The position numbers and the translations under genes are program-made. Below are positions 16,188-26,773 of a stretch of 64,000 bases of DNA, in pieces (the stretch's first letter is position 1; every line of letters begins with the position of its first letter). The DNA lies in the NCBI RefSeq assembly GCF_000384295.1, contig NZ_KB913037.1, forward strand, positions 4,660,868 through 4,724,867. The letters run 5' to 3'. This DNA comes from Amycolatopsis balhimycina FH 1894 (GTDB lineage Bacteria; Actinomycetota; Actinomycetes; Mycobacteriales; Pseudonocardiaceae). The notes beneath the pieces were generated by a model. The model saw only the letters and a program-made list of their open reading frames with translations. It was not told the DNA's origin and searched no databases.

Positions 16188-17325
16188 GAGCGGCGCCCAG
16201 CGCGGCGACGGCGGCGAGCGCGCCGACCGGCCCGACCCAAGCCGGCCCCGCGGCGGCGAGCACGACCCCGCCCAGTGCCGAGCCGAGTGCGCCACCGACG
16301 TAGATCGCGGAGCCGTTCAGTCCCAATGCGACGGTCGGAGCGTCCGGCGCGAGCGTGAACAGCCGGTGTTGCTGCGGCACCATCAGCATTCCGCCGAAGA
16401 CACCCGAGAAGAGCGCGAGCAGCAGCGTGCCGGGCAGGGACCGCACGGCCAGGTCCAGGACGGCGAGCACCACCGCGGTGCCCGCCAGCGAAAGCGCGAG
16501 GACGCGGGCCGGGCCGAAGCGGTCGGTGGCGCGCCCGGTGACGGTCGTCCCGATCACCTGGCCGAGCCCGGACCCGACCAGCACCCACGACAGCACGGCG
16601 CCGGTCGCAACCGGCGCGACCAGCACCGGCAGGTAGACGAACACGGTGAAGCCGGCGAGCGTGCCGGAGATCGTCACGAGCAGGACCCGGGCGACCGGGC
16701 GCCGGCGGACCACCTCGAGCCGCGCGCGCAGCCCGGCCGCGGGCAGCCGGACCTCGGGGATGACCGGGATCAGCGCCGCGACGACCACCGCGACCACCCC
16801 GATCCCCCACATCACCGCGCGCCAGCCGAACCAGGTCCCGGCCAGCACGCCGATCGGGACGCCCAGCACCATCGACACGCTCATCCCGGCGGCGACCGTG
16901 GCGAGCGCGCGGCCACGGCGTGCTTCGGACGAGAGTGCGCCGGCGAGGACGTAGGCGTTGGACTGGAAGGCGGCCGCGCCGATCGCCGCGAGCAACCGCG
17001 CGAGGGCGACCACCGCGAACGACGTGCCGAGCGCCTGCCCGGCCATGCCGGCGGTGAACAGCGCCATGCCGCCCGCCAGCAGCCACCGGCGGTCCCAGTC
17101 ACCGGTGAACGCGGCGATGAGCGGCGACGCGATCGCGTACGTCAGGGCAAAGACCGTGGTCAGCTGGCCCGCGACGGACTCCGTCACGTGCAGGTCGGCG
17201 GCGATGGCCGGCAGCAGGCCGTTGAGCACGAACGCGTCGGTGCCGACAGTGAACGTGCCCACCGCGAGGACGAGCAGGACCCCCAGCCGATCATTAGATG
17301 ATCGTCGAATCGTCATGTGGCCCAT
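16123..17325 (-). CDS. MFS transporter, DHA1/Cmx type
   Basis: 400 aa, twelve predicted helices. LNGLLPAIAADLHVTESVAGQL and the motif A-like loop TGDWDRRWLLAGG are typical of drug-type exporters. ATG 17325 or the later ATG 17316 (MTIRR) could be the start. The C-terminus is basic and low-complexity and runs 65 nt into the opposing NiCoT gene. It is divergent from an ArsR regulator 46 bp away, which very likely controls it. Substrate unknown. Confidence 0.85.
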   Translation of the reverse strand: MGHMTIRRSSNDRLGVLLVLAVGTFTVGTDAFVLNGLLPAIAADLHVTESVAGQLTTVFALTYAIASPLIAAFTGDWDRRWLLAGGMALFTAGMAGQALGTSFAVVALARLLAAIGAAAFQSNAYVLAGALSSEARRGRALATVAAGMSVSMVLGVPIGVLAGTWFGWRAVMWGIGVVAVVVAALIPVIPEVRLPAAGLRARLEVVRRRPVARVLLVTISGTLAGFTVFVYLPVLVAPVATGAVLSWVLVGSGLGQVIGTTVTGRATDRFGPARVLALSLAGTAVVLAVLDLAVRSLPGTLLLALFSGVFGGMLMVPQQHRLFTLAPDAPTVALGLNGSAIYVGGALGSALGGVVLAAAGPAWVGPVGALAAVAALGAALRSASPTTSPRSARTATPPAR

Positions 17326-17337
17326 GATGGGGGTACA

Positions 17338-17363
17338 CTTCGATTGTTGTCAAATAGTCGAAG
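17338..17363. promoter_or_regulatory. Candidate ArsR operator between MFS and arsR genes
   Basis: CTTCGA and TCGAAG form an inverted repeat 14 nt apart inside the 46-bp divergent gap. This is the usual layout for an ArsR autoregulator that also represses the facing exporter. Confidence 0.45.
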
Positions 17364-17371
17364 GGAAGGTC

Positions 17372-17677
17372 GTGGCCCGGACACTGCCGCAGCCGGCGCG
17401 CGAGGCGATCGAGATCGTGCCGGTGCTGCAAGCGCTCGCCGACCCCGTGCGCCTGGAACTGGTGCGCGAACTGGCGAAGGTGATCGAGCCGCGCAGCTGC
17501 GCGCTCGGCGAGTACGACGTCGACATCACCGCACCGACGCTCTCGCACCACTGGCGCGTACTGCGCGAAGCCGGTTTGACGACGACGTTCGTCGAAGGCC
17601 GGACGCGCTGGGTCGAACTACGCCGCGAAGACGTGCAGGCGCGGTTTCCCGGGCTGCTGGACGCCGTCCTCGCCTAG
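17372..17677 (+). CDS. ArsR-family transcriptional regulator
   Basis: 101 aa winged helix: VLQALADPVRLELVRELAK, then the recognition helix TAPTLSHHWRVLREAGL and the wing TTTFVEGRTRWVELRRED. There is no obvious cysteine pair for arsenic; the single Cys is in PRSCALGEYD, so the effector is unclear. GTG 17372 has AAGGGAAGG upstream. It is divergent from the MFS exporter and likely represses it. Confidence 0.85.
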   Translation: MARTLPQPAREAIEIVPVLQALADPVRLELVRELAKVIEPRSCALGEYDVDITAPTLSHHWRVLREAGLTTTFVEGRTRWVELRREDVQARFPGLLDAVLA

Positions 17678-17682
17678 CTGCT

Positions 17683-18549
17683 TCATGAACTCCGGCTCGG
17701 CGGAACTGTCGTGACGCACCGGTGCTGCGGGCCGAGGACGCGCAGCATGTCCAGGGCGTCGGTGCCCCCGGGCGGCGGGGTGAAGATCCGCAGCCGCTGG
17801 TCCGTCGCGGGCGTCGCCAGCACTTCGCAGTCGAACTCGATCGTGCCCAGCTCGGGGTGCACCAGCCGGTAGCGGTGGGCCCGGCGGACCGCGACCTCGT
17901 GCCGGTCCCACAGCGCCGTGAACTCGGCGCTGGCCGTGCGCAGCCGCGCGACCAGCGCGCGGGACGCCGTGTCGCCGCCGCGGTGGGCCACCGCGGCACG
18001 CAGGTCGGCGACCAGCTCCCGGCCGTGCTCCTCGTGCTCCTCGGCCGCGAAGTGGTCCCGCACGGCCGGCTCGGTGAACCAGCGCAGCACGACGTTGCGG
18101 TCGCCGGCGGCCACCGAGCAGACGCAGCCGAACAACGCCAGCGCCAGGTCGTTCTGCGCCAGCAGGTCACCGAGGTCGCTCAGCACCTGGACCGGGACGC
18201 CGTCGAGCCGGTCGAGCAGGTACAGCAGGCCCGGCCGCAGGTGCTCGCCCGCCCGCGTGCCCTCCGGCGGGCGGTGCCCGGCGAGCAGGTACAGGTGGTC
18301 GCGCTCGTCCTCGGTCAGCCGCAGGGCCCGCGCCAGCGCGGCCAGCAGCTGCCCGGACGGCTGCGGGCTTCTGGCCTGCTCGAGCCGCATGTAGTAGTCG
18401 GGCGACATCCCGGCGAGGGCCGCGACCTCCTCCCGGCGCAGGCCCGGCGTACGCCGCCGCGGTCCCTCGACCAGTCCGACGTCCCGCGGGCCCAGCCGTT
18501 CGCGGGACCGGCGCAGGAAGCCGGCGAGGTCGGCGCGCTGCATTCCCAT
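17683..18549 (-). CDS. XRE-family regulator with MmyB-like ligand domain
   Basis: 288 aa. N-terminal HTH (about 5-75): LAGFLRRSRERLGPRDVGL, RREEVAALAGMSPDYYMRLE. The rest matches the MmyB-type effector domain common in actinobacteria (LYLLDRLDGVPVQVLSDLGD, LAQNDLALALFG, LVADLRAAVAHRGGD, LVHPELGTIEFDCEVL). Start at ATG 18549 or the next ATG 18543. It is divergent from the oxidoreductase at 18667, its probable target. Its stop is only 6 nt from the stop of the opposing ArsR gene. Confidence 0.85.
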   Translation of the reverse strand: MGMQRADLAGFLRRSRERLGPRDVGLVEGPRRRTPGLRREEVAALAGMSPDYYMRLEQARSPQPSGQLLAALARALRLTEDERDHLYLLAGHRPPEGTRAGEHLRPGLLYLLDRLDGVPVQVLSDLGDLLAQNDLALALFGCVCSVAAGDRNVVLRWFTEPAVRDHFAAEEHEEHGRELVADLRAAVAHRGGDTASRALVARLRTASAEFTALWDRHEVAVRRAHRYRLVHPELGTIEFDCEVLATPATDQRLRIFTPPPGGTDALDMLRVLGPQHRCVTTVPPSRSS

Positions 18550-18586
18550 GTGTCCATGGATAGCACCGTTCACCGGGCGCAGCCTC

Positions 18587-18599
18587 GGACCGCCGGTCC
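18587..18599. promoter_or_regulatory. Candidate XRE operator
   Basis: GGACCGCCGGTCC, a 13-bp perfect palindrome, in the 117-bp gap between the XRE gene and the oxidoreductase gene. Confidence 0.4.
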
Positions 18600-18666
18600 T
18601 AGGCAGACCGCTCCGTTCCCGGGCCGGCCGCGAAGCGGCACGGTCGAGGGGACGAAAGGAGCACAG

Positions 18667-19584
18667 ATGAAGGCGGTGCGGTTCCACGAGTACGGCGGGA
18701 TCGACGTCCTGCGGGTGGCGGAGGTGGCGCGTCCGGTGCCCGGCCCCGGGCAGGTGCTGGTCGAGGTCCGCGCGGCCGGGATCCAGCCCGGCGAGACGAT
18801 GATCCGGCAGGGCGCCCGGCACGGGCGCTGGCCGGCGACGTTCCCCTCCGGGCAGGGCACCGACCTGGCCGGCGTCGTCGTCGAGACCGGTCCGGAGGTG
18901 CGCGGGGTCGCGGTGGGCGACGAAGTCATCGGCTTCACCCACGAGAGGGCGAGTCACGCGGAGTTCGTCGTGGTCGAAGACGTCCGGCTGACCCCGCGTC
19001 CGAAGGGGCTGTCCTGGGAGGTGGCCGGGTCGTTGGCCGTGGCGGGCACGACCGCGTATGCCGCGGTCTTCGCGGTCGACCTCGAACCGGGCGACACGGT
19101 CGTCGTGTCGGGGGCGGCAGGCGGTGTCGGCTCCCTCGCCGTGCAGCTGGCCCGGCGGCGCGGCGCCACGGTGATCGGGCTGGCGAGCGAGCGGAACCAC
19201 GCCTGGCTGGCCGGTCACGGCGTCACCCCGATCGAGTACGGGAGTGGCGTGGCCGAGCGGATCCGGCAGGTCTCCGGCGGCAGGGTCGACGCGTTCATCG
19301 ACACGTTCGGCGAGGGCTACGTCGAGCTGGCGATCGAGCTGGGCGTGCGGCCCGAGCGGATCGACACGATCCGCGACTGGGCGGCCGCGGCACGGGTCGG
19401 CGCCCGTACCGACGGCGAAGGTTCGGCGGCCTGCGCGGTCGTGGTCGGCGAGCTGGCCCGGCTCGCCGCGCGCGGACAGCTCGAAGTACCGATCGCCCGC
19501 ACCTATCCCCTGGAGCGGGTCCGGGACGCCTTCCGCGAACTGGAGAGGCGGCACACCCACGGCAAGATCGTGCTCAAGCCTTAG
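18667..19584 (+). CDS. Zinc-free MDR oxidoreductase (NADPH:quinone reductase type)
   Basis: 305 aa. MKAVRFHEYGGIDVLRVAEV opens the GroES-like domain; QGTDLAGVVVETG and AGTTAYAAVFA follow. The Rossmann fold carries VSGAAGGVGSLAVQLARRRG, matching the NADPH-binding AAGGVG motif of quinone reductases. No zinc ligands are seen. ATG 18667 has GAAAGGAG upstream. It is the likely target of the divergent XRE regulator, an arrangement common for electrophile-responsive pairs. Its stop overlaps the stop of the opposing Fic-like gene. Confidence 0.88.
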   Translation: MKAVRFHEYGGIDVLRVAEVARPVPGPGQVLVEVRAAGIQPGETMIRQGARHGRWPATFPSGQGTDLAGVVVETGPEVRGVAVGDEVIGFTHERASHAEFVVVEDVRLTPRPKGLSWEVAGSLAVAGTTAYAAVFAVDLEPGDTVVVSGAAGGVGSLAVQLARRRGATVIGLASERNHAWLAGHGVTPIEYGSGVAERIRQVSGGRVDAFIDTFGEGYVELAIELGVRPERIDTIRDWAAAARVGARTDGEGSAACAVVVGELARLAARGQLEVPIARTYPLERVRDAFRELERRHTHGKIVLKP

Positions 19585-20303
19585 GAAGCTGCGTCCGAAA
19601 TGCTCTTCGCTTCGCGCGCACCGGCTTCGAACGCTTCGCAGCAGAAGAGCAACCACGCGCGGACGCCTTCGGGCGTCCCGCTCGCGAAGCCGTCCGACGC
19701 CGCCAGGTACTGCGGGACACGCCGGAAGAACGCGACTTCGGGCACGCTCAACGACTTCGGGTCCAAACCGGACGCGACCATCGTCAGCCGCGCGGCCGCT
19801 CGCGCGACGACGCCGTCCGCGCTGCCGAACGGCTTGAGCGACAGCAGTTCCCCGTGCACCACGGCCGTCAGGACCGGGCCGGGGACCGACGTCGCGCCGG
19901 TCACCAGCTGGGCGAGCAGTTCGAGACGGCCGCCGCCGGAATGCGGGCGCCCCAACGCATCCGGGTGGTCGACGAGGTCCGCCGCGGCCAGGACGTGCAG
20001 CCGCGCCAAGGCCTGCATCGGCGCGCGGCGCCAGGTCGGCAGCAGCGACTCCAGCGTCTCCGCGACGCGCAGCGCGCCCGCGAGGACCGGGTCGGCGACC
20101 GCGCCGTCCGCGGGCAGTTCGGGGTTCGCACCCTCGATGCCGGCGGACGCGCGGGCGGCCCGCACCGACGCCTCCGCCGCCGTCGCCGCACCGCCGCGGA
20201 GGTTGGCCGGGAGACGGTGGACCGCGAAGACGGCGTCCTGCGCGGACTTCGCCGCCGCGGCGACGCCTTCGAGGTCGAGCAGAGGCTTGAGCGGATCAGT
20301 CAT
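19581..20303 (-). CDS. Fic-fold protein with degenerate active site
   Basis: 240 aa, a conserved actinobacterial protein often labelled oxidoreductase. It keeps the Fic inhibitory-helix pattern S-x-x-x-E-G (Ser53-Glu57-Gly58 in RASAGIEGAN) and the helix leading to the active site (VVHGELLSLKPFGSADGVVA). The catalytic HPF is KPF here (Lys157), and the DGNGR phosphate loop reads SADGVVAR. AMP transfer is therefore unlikely. Its ATG overlaps the stop of the phosphoribosyltransferase gene (ATGA). Position suggests the Rv3662c homologue. Role unknown. Confidence 0.75.
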   Translation of the reverse strand: MTDPLKPLLDLEGVAAAAKSAQDAVFAVHRLPANLRGGAATAAEASVRAARASAGIEGANPELPADGAVADPVLAGALRVAETLESLLPTWRRAPMQALARLHVLAAADLVDHPDALGRPHSGGGRLELLAQLVTGATSVPGPVLTAVVHGELLSLKPFGSADGVVARAAARLTMVASGLDPKSLSVPEVAFFRRVPQYLAASDGFASGTPEGVRAWLLFCCEAFEAGAREAKSISDAAS

Positions 20304-20797
20304 GCGTCGAGCACCTGTCCTTCGCGCCGGACCACGGGCGGCAGGACCGACCACGGGAAGTTGATCCACTTTTCGGTGTGCCGCCAGACGTACTCGCACT
20401 TGACCGTCGAATGCGGCTTCTCGTAGACGACCGCCGAACGCACCTCGGCGACGTGCTCGAGGCAGAAGTCGCGGACCAGCTTGAGCGTGGCGCCGGTGTC
20501 GGCGACATCGTCGGCGATGAGCACCTTCTTGCTCGTGAGGTCGACGAGGTTGGGCACCGGCGGCAGCATCACCGGCAAGTCGAGGCGCTGGTCGACGCCG
20601 GTGTAGAACTCGACGTTCATCACGTGCAGGTTCTTCACGTCGAGCGCGTAGCCGAGCGCGCCGGCGACGAAGAGCCCGCCGCGGGCGATGGACAGGATGA
20701 GGTCCGGCGCGAAGCCGTCTTCGGCGATGGTGTGAGCCAGTTCACGGCTCGCCGTGCCGAACAGCTCCCAGCTCAGCTCTTCCCGCTCTTCGGCCAT
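20300..20797 (-). CDS. Phosphoribosyltransferase-family protein
   Basis: 165 aa from ATG 20797 (AAGGGCGAG ribosome site; -10 TATGCT further up). It has the PRPP loop KVLIADDVADTGATLKLVRD and the upstream ILSIARGGLFVAGAL, as in xanthine/hypoxanthine phosphoribosyltransferases. The C-terminus ends in WINFPWSVLPPV, a pattern of the XPRT-like subgroup. It probably salvages a purine base with PRPP; the exact base is unknown. It is coupled to the Fic-like gene. Confidence 0.8.
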   Translation of the reverse strand: MAEEREELSWELFGTASRELAHTIAEDGFAPDLILSIARGGLFVAGALGYALDVKNLHVMNVEFYTGVDQRLDLPVMLPPVPNLVDLTSKKVLIADDVADTGATLKLVRDFCLEHVAEVRSAVVYEKPHSTVKCEYVWRHTEKWINFPWSVLPPVVRREGQVLDA

Positions 20798-20897
20798 CGA
20801 TCTCGCCCTTCGTCGTGGTCCGCCGAGCATAGGCAACGGGGAAGTGGTACCTGAAGATGCTCGAAAATTGGCTATCAGAGACGGCCATTATCGGCTT

Positions 20898-20903
20898 TAC
20901 GGT
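20898..20903 (+). promoter_or_regulatory. -10 box of the GNAT gene
   Basis: TACGGT, 6 nt before GTG 20910, with no ribosome site. Confidence 0.45.
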
Positions 20904-20909
20904 GATCCC

Positions 20910-21512
20910 GTGAGCGACTGGAGCACCCTCCCGACCCTGTCCGGCGAGCACGTCCGCCTGGAGCCGTTGACCCGCGAGCACGCCAAGGGCCTGTTCGAAG
21001 CCGGCACCGACCCGGGCATCTGGGCGTGGCTGAGCACCCGGCAGCCCGCGGACGTCCCGGCCGCCGAACGGCTGGTCGAGCAGGCGCTCGCCGACCCCGA
21101 CCGGCGGCCCTTCGCGCAACTCGACGCCGCCTCCGGGCGCGTCGCCGGGACGACGTCGTACTACCAGGTCGTCGAGAAGCACCGGATCCTGTCGATCGGG
21201 CACACCTGGATCGGCGCGGACTGGCAGCGCACCGGGCTGAACACCGAGTCGAAGCTGCTCCTGCTCGGCCACGCGTTCGAAACCCTTGGCGCGCAACGGG
21301 TCGCCTGGGAGACCGACATCCGCAACCTGCGCTCGCAACGCGCCATCGAACGGCTTGGCGCGCTTCGCGAAGGCGTGCTGCGTGCGCACCGGATCCGGCC
21401 GGACGGTTCCTCGCGCGACACCGTCACCTATTCGATGCTGGCGCCCGAGTGGCCTGCGGCGAAGGCACGGCTGAACGAACGCTTAGTCACCGCCGCTCGC
21501 CTGCCACGGTGA
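20910..21512 (+). CDS. GNAT-family N-acetyltransferase (RimJ/RimL type)
   Basis: 200 aa. LSGEHVRLEPLTREHAKGLF at the start and IGHTWIGADWQRTGLNTESK followed by LLLLGHAFETLGAQRVAWET form the RimL-like acetyl-CoA fold; the end has NLRSQRAIERLGALREGVL. The acceptor is unknown; proteins like this acetylate N-termini or small amines. Start chosen at GTG 20910 for the N-terminal domain pattern and the -10 box. Divergent from the phosphoribosyltransferase. Confidence 0.85.
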   Translation: MSDWSTLPTLSGEHVRLEPLTREHAKGLFEAGTDPGIWAWLSTRQPADVPAAERLVEQALADPDRRPFAQLDAASGRVAGTTSYYQVVEKHRILSIGHTWIGADWQRTGLNTESKLLLLGHAFETLGAQRVAWETDIRNLRSQRAIERLGALREGVLRAHRIRPDGSSRDTVTYSMLAPEWPAAKARLNERLVTAARLPR

Positions 21513-21611
21513 ACCGGCCGAGCCACGTGGGTGCAACCTTTTACAAGGCGGACTAACGTCGCTAGCGTGCCGCTAGCCGTCGTTTCGGCGCACTACAGGA
21601 GGCCTTGCACC

Positions 21612-23594
<1,983 letters not shown>

Positions 23595-23736
23595 GCTAGC
23601 GTTCACCCCGTCAGGGCCCTTCCGGTTTCGAGCTGGGAGGGCTCTGTCATGACACCCCGAGTGGCGCGGCTCGAACGCATGTTCTACGCTGTGCCGCGAA
23701 CCACACCCCCTTCCCGGGCAAGGAGACGACACGACG

Positions 23737-24198
23737 ATGACCGTGGATGTCCTGACGCACGACGAGGAAACGGCCGAAGCCCCGGCTCCGGAGGTCTCCC
23801 CCGCCGAGGCGACCGTCACCGAGTCCGCGTCCCCCTCCCCGGAGGGCTCGCCCGAGCCCGCCGAGGACGAGGCCCCCAAGCCCAAGCGCGGCCGCCCGAA
23901 GGGTGCGACCGCGTCGACGGCGAAGAAGACCCGCACGGTCGAGCTGATCCTGACCGTCACCGGCACCGCCGACGGCGAGTGGCAGGCCGAGCTGAAGAAC
24001 GGCAGCAAGTGGGTCGCGAAGGGTCTGGAGATCCCCGCCGCGGCGGTCTCGCGCGCGGCGAAGGAGCTGCACGCGGACCTGTCCGGCCCGATCGACGAGG
24101 TGATCAACCAGGCCCGCGAGGCGCAGGCCGCGAAGGTCGCCGCCTTGGAGGCCGAGCTCGAGAAGGCCAAGCAGGCCCTCGCCGAGCTCGACGGCTGA
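23737..24198 (+). CDS. DUF6319-like basic/acidic protein
   Basis: 153 aa. The first third is an acidic, Pro/Glu-rich linker (residues 8-47), then the AT-hook-like KPKRGRPKG, then a small folded part (VELILTVTGTADGEWQAELK, KWVAKGLEIPAAAVSRAAKE), and a C-terminal helix rich in Ala, Glu and Lys that should coil. It matches my memory of DUF6319 proteins of Amycolatopsis and relatives. AAGGAGA precedes the ATG. The RGRP core suggests binding to the minor groove of AT-rich DNA, but no function is established. Confidence 0.7.
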   Translation: MTVDVLTHDEETAEAPAPEVSPAEATVTESASPSPEGSPEPAEDEAPKPKRGRPKGATASTAKKTRTVELILTVTGTADGEWQAELKNGSKWVAKGLEIPAAAVSRAAKELHADLSGPIDEVINQAREAQAAKVAALEAELEKAKQALAELDG

Positions 24199-24228
24199 GC
24201 TTCACCGAAGGCTGAGCTTCATTTCAGG

Positions 24229-24265
24229 AAGCGCCCGGGTCCGCGTTTGGCGGGGCCGGGCGTTT
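24229..24265 (+). terminator. Terminator behind the DUF6319 gene
   Basis: Nested hairpin: AAGCGCCCGG pairs with CCGGGCGTTT (one mismatch) and CCGC/GCGG inside. Trailing sequence contains TTTCCGCCTTTT. Confidence 0.6.
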
Positions 24266-24317
24266 CCGCCTTTTCCGGGTAAGCCGCCCGGAAGCCGGAA
24301 GTCCACAGAGGACCGGC

Positions 24318-24336
24318 TTAGGTAAGGCATGTGTTA
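24318..24336. promoter_or_regulatory. Possible iron box (IdeR/DtxR-like)
   Basis: TTAGGTAAGGCATGTGTTA matches 12 of 19 positions of the DtxR/IdeR consensus, with the left half (TTAGGT-AGGC) nearly complete and the right half poor. A second TTAGGC follows at 24338-24343. Its location 66 bp before an iron/manganese transporter gene makes it worth testing. Confidence 0.4.
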
Positions 24337-24401
24337 TTTAGGCGCACCTGACTGAAATGGCAGGTCTCGCCACGATTCCTCGTTCGTGTTTCACTGTCCT
24401 G

Positions 24402-25130
24402 GTGACCGAAACGATCGACGGGGATGCCGTGGAGCACGCCCACGAACCACACCAGGGCGTTGGCGGCAAGCTGAACTGGCTGCGGGCCGGGGTTCTCGGG
24501 GCGAACGACGGGATCGTGTCGGTCGCCGGGATCGTCGTCGGCGTGGCCGGGGCGACCACCGAAAACACGACGATCCTCACCGCCGGAATCGCCGGGCTCG
24601 TCGCCGGTGCCTTTTCCATGGCCGGTGGGGAATACGTCTCCGTGAGCACCCAGCGCGACACCGAACAGGCCTTGCTCCGGCTCGAAACGCAGGAACTCAA
24701 GGCCATGCCGGAGGCCGAGGAGCGCGAGCTCGCCGAGATCTACGAAGACAAGGGCCTTTCGCCGGAGCTGGCGAGCCAGGTCGCCCGCGAGCTGACCGAA
24801 AAGGACGCCCTGCACGCGCACGCCGAGGCCGAGCTGGGCATCGATCCGGACAACCTGACCAGCCCGTGGCAGGCCGCGTGGGCGTCGCTGCTCGCCTTCT
24901 CGGTCGGTGCGCTGCTGCCGATCCTCTCGATCGCCTGGGCCGGCGTCTCCCTGCGGGTGTGGGCGTGCGCCGCCGCGGTCGTCGTCGGCCTCACGCTGAC
25001 CGGGTGGGTCAGCGCGAGGCTCGGCGACGCGAACGTGCGGCGCGCCATCTTCCGGAACGTCGGCGTCGGCGCCCTCACCATGGTCGTGACCTACTTCGTC
25101 GGGGTGATCTTCGGGGTCACCGTGGGCTAA
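24402..25130 (+). CDS. VIT1/CCC1-family Fe/Mn transporter
   Basis: 242 aa from GTG 24402. The VIT family moves Fe2+ or Mn2+ across membranes. Helix 1 motif LRAGVLGANDGIVSVAGIVVGVAGA and SMAGGEYVSVSTQRDTEQAL are diagnostic. A cytoplasmic helical insert rich in Glu (LRLETQELKAMPEAEERELAEIYEDKGL region) is the metal-buffering part, and three more helices end the protein. A possible iron box stands upstream. It is convergent with the peptide transporter, overlapping by 4 nt at the stops. Confidence 0.9.
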   Translation: MTETIDGDAVEHAHEPHQGVGGKLNWLRAGVLGANDGIVSVAGIVVGVAGATTENTTILTAGIAGLVAGAFSMAGGEYVSVSTQRDTEQALLRLETQELKAMPEAEERELAEIYEDKGLSPELASQVARELTEKDALHAHAEAELGIDPDNLTSPWQAAWASLLAFSVGALLPILSIAWAGVSLRVWACAAAVVVGLTLTGWVSARLGDANVRRAIFRNVGVGALTMVVTYFVGVIFGVTVG

Positions 25131-26596
25131 TGGACGCCCTTCATCAGCTTGCGGATGAAGGGGATGCCCAGGAACAGCACCACGCCGACGCCGATGGCGA
25201 CCCCGCCGACCGTGCCGAAGTACGGCGCTTCGTCGTCGACCGAGTAGTACTCGGCGAGCTTGCCGGACATCGCCGTGCCGAACGAGATCGACAGGAAGTT
25301 CAGCGCGACCATCTGCGTCCGGAACGCTTCCGGCGCGAGCTTCGTCGACAGCGACAGCCCGACCGGCGAGAGGCAGAGCTCGGCGATCGTGAAGACGAAC
25401 AGGATGCCGACCAGCGCGAGCATCGGGCTCGCGTTCTTGCCGCTGCCCACCATCGGCAGGAACAGCAGGAATGCCGCGCCCATCAGCACCGTGCCGAGGA
25501 CGAACTTCATCGGCGTCGACGGCTGGCGCTCGCCGAGCTTCGTCCACAGCGCCGCCAGCACCGGGGCGAACACGATGATGAACACCGGGTTGATCGAGTT
25601 GACCCAGGGCACCGGCAGCTCCCAGCCGAACAGGCTCCGGTTCAGCCGCTGGTCGGTGTAGGCCGCGACGACCGTGAACTGCTGCTGGTACAGCGAGAAG
25701 AACACCGCGCTGGCGATGAACATCGGGATGAACGAAAAGACCCGGCTGCGCTCGTCCGAGGTGATCTTGCGGCTGGTCAGGATGACGAGGAAGTAGCTCA
25801 CCGAGATCACGCCGACCACGATGACGACGACGTCGGCCAGGTTGCCCGGGTTGACCACGCCGGTCAGCACCAGCGCCACGATCGCGGCGACCAGCACGAC
25901 GGTGGCCCCGACGGCCGGCAGGCGCTGCGACGACGGCAGCGGGTTCGGCACCTCCTTGGCCTTCTCGCCGAGGTTCTTCCGGCCGATCGCGTACTGGCCG
26001 AGGCCGAGCGCCATCCCGATCGCGGCGAGGCCGAAGCCGAGGTGGAAGCCGACCTCGGTCTGCGCGAGCCCGGTCAGCAGCGGACCGACGAAGCCTCCGA
26101 GGTTGATCCCCATGTAGAAGATCGTGAAACCGGCGTCGCGCCGCTCGTCGCCTTCGGCGTAGAGCGTGCCGACGATCGCCGTCGCGTTGGACTTCAGCCC
26201 GCCGCTGCCGACCGCGACGCACACCAGGCCGACGCCGATGCCGGCCAGGCCCGGCAGCAGAGCCAGGCTGACGTGGCCGATCATGATCAGCACGGCGCTG
26301 TAAAAGAGCGTGCGTTCCGAGCCGAGCAGGCGGTCGGCCACCCACGCGCCGACGACGGCGGAGAGGTACACCAGGCCGCCGTACGCGCCGACGATGCCGA
26401 GCGCCGATTCCTGCGCCAGGCCCAGGCCGCCCTGTTCGACCTTGTAGTAGAGGTAGATCGGCAGGATGCCGAGCATCCCGTAGTAGGAGAACCGCTCCCA
26501 CATCTCCACGCCGAAGAGGTTCGCCAGTCCTCGTGGGTGCCCGAAGAACCTCGTGTCCTGCTGGACCTCGGTTGAGGTGCTCACGACTCTCGTCAT
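25127..26596 (-). CDS. POT-family proton/peptide symporter (DtpT-like)
   Basis: 489 aa, 12-14 helices. The POT signature WERFSYYGMLGILPIYL (helix 1 ExxERFxYYG equivalent) and FYMGINLGGFVGPLLTG (PTR2 motif) are clear. Imports di- and tripeptides with protons. The N-terminal tail has RFFGHPRGLANLFGVEMWER. The 177 bp upstream, shared with nhaA, contains TGTGACAGCGGTCATGA at 26669-26685, an imperfect Crp-like site. With the secreted wall hydrolases in this region it could take up muropeptide stems, but that is speculation. Confidence 0.92.
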   Translation of the reverse strand: MTRVVSTSTEVQQDTRFFGHPRGLANLFGVEMWERFSYYGMLGILPIYLYYKVEQGGLGLAQESALGIVGAYGGLVYLSAVVGAWVADRLLGSERTLFYSAVLIMIGHVSLALLPGLAGIGVGLVCVAVGSGGLKSNATAIVGTLYAEGDERRDAGFTIFYMGINLGGFVGPLLTGLAQTEVGFHLGFGLAAIGMALGLGQYAIGRKNLGEKAKEVPNPLPSSQRLPAVGATVVLVAAIVALVLTGVVNPGNLADVVVIVVGVISVSYFLVILTSRKITSDERSRVFSFIPMFIASAVFFSLYQQQFTVVAAYTDQRLNRSLFGWELPVPWVNSINPVFIIVFAPVLAALWTKLGERQPSTPMKFVLGTVLMGAAFLLFLPMVGSGKNASPMLALVGILFVFTIAELCLSPVGLSLSTKLAPEAFRTQMVALNFLSISFGTAMSGKLAEYYSVDDEAPYFGTVGGVAIGVGVVLFLGIPFIRKLMKGVH

Positions 26597-26773
26597 TCCT
26601 TTGTCCGGGGACTTCGTTGTTGGTTGGCATGCTATGAGCCCACCGTGTTACCTGCCACCGGCACGACGTGTGACAGCGGTCATGACATTCCGTGACAAAG
26701 GGCAGTTAAAGTGACGTCAAGGTGCGCCGGGAAGCCTGGTCGGCAACAGTGATCAGCGACCCCGGAGCCGCCC

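Noticed and set aside
24318..26630. Long reverse-strand frame covering the VIT gene and the peptide transporter
   Set aside because: It runs antisense to the VIT gene and in the wrong frame of the transporter; sequence is low-complexity.
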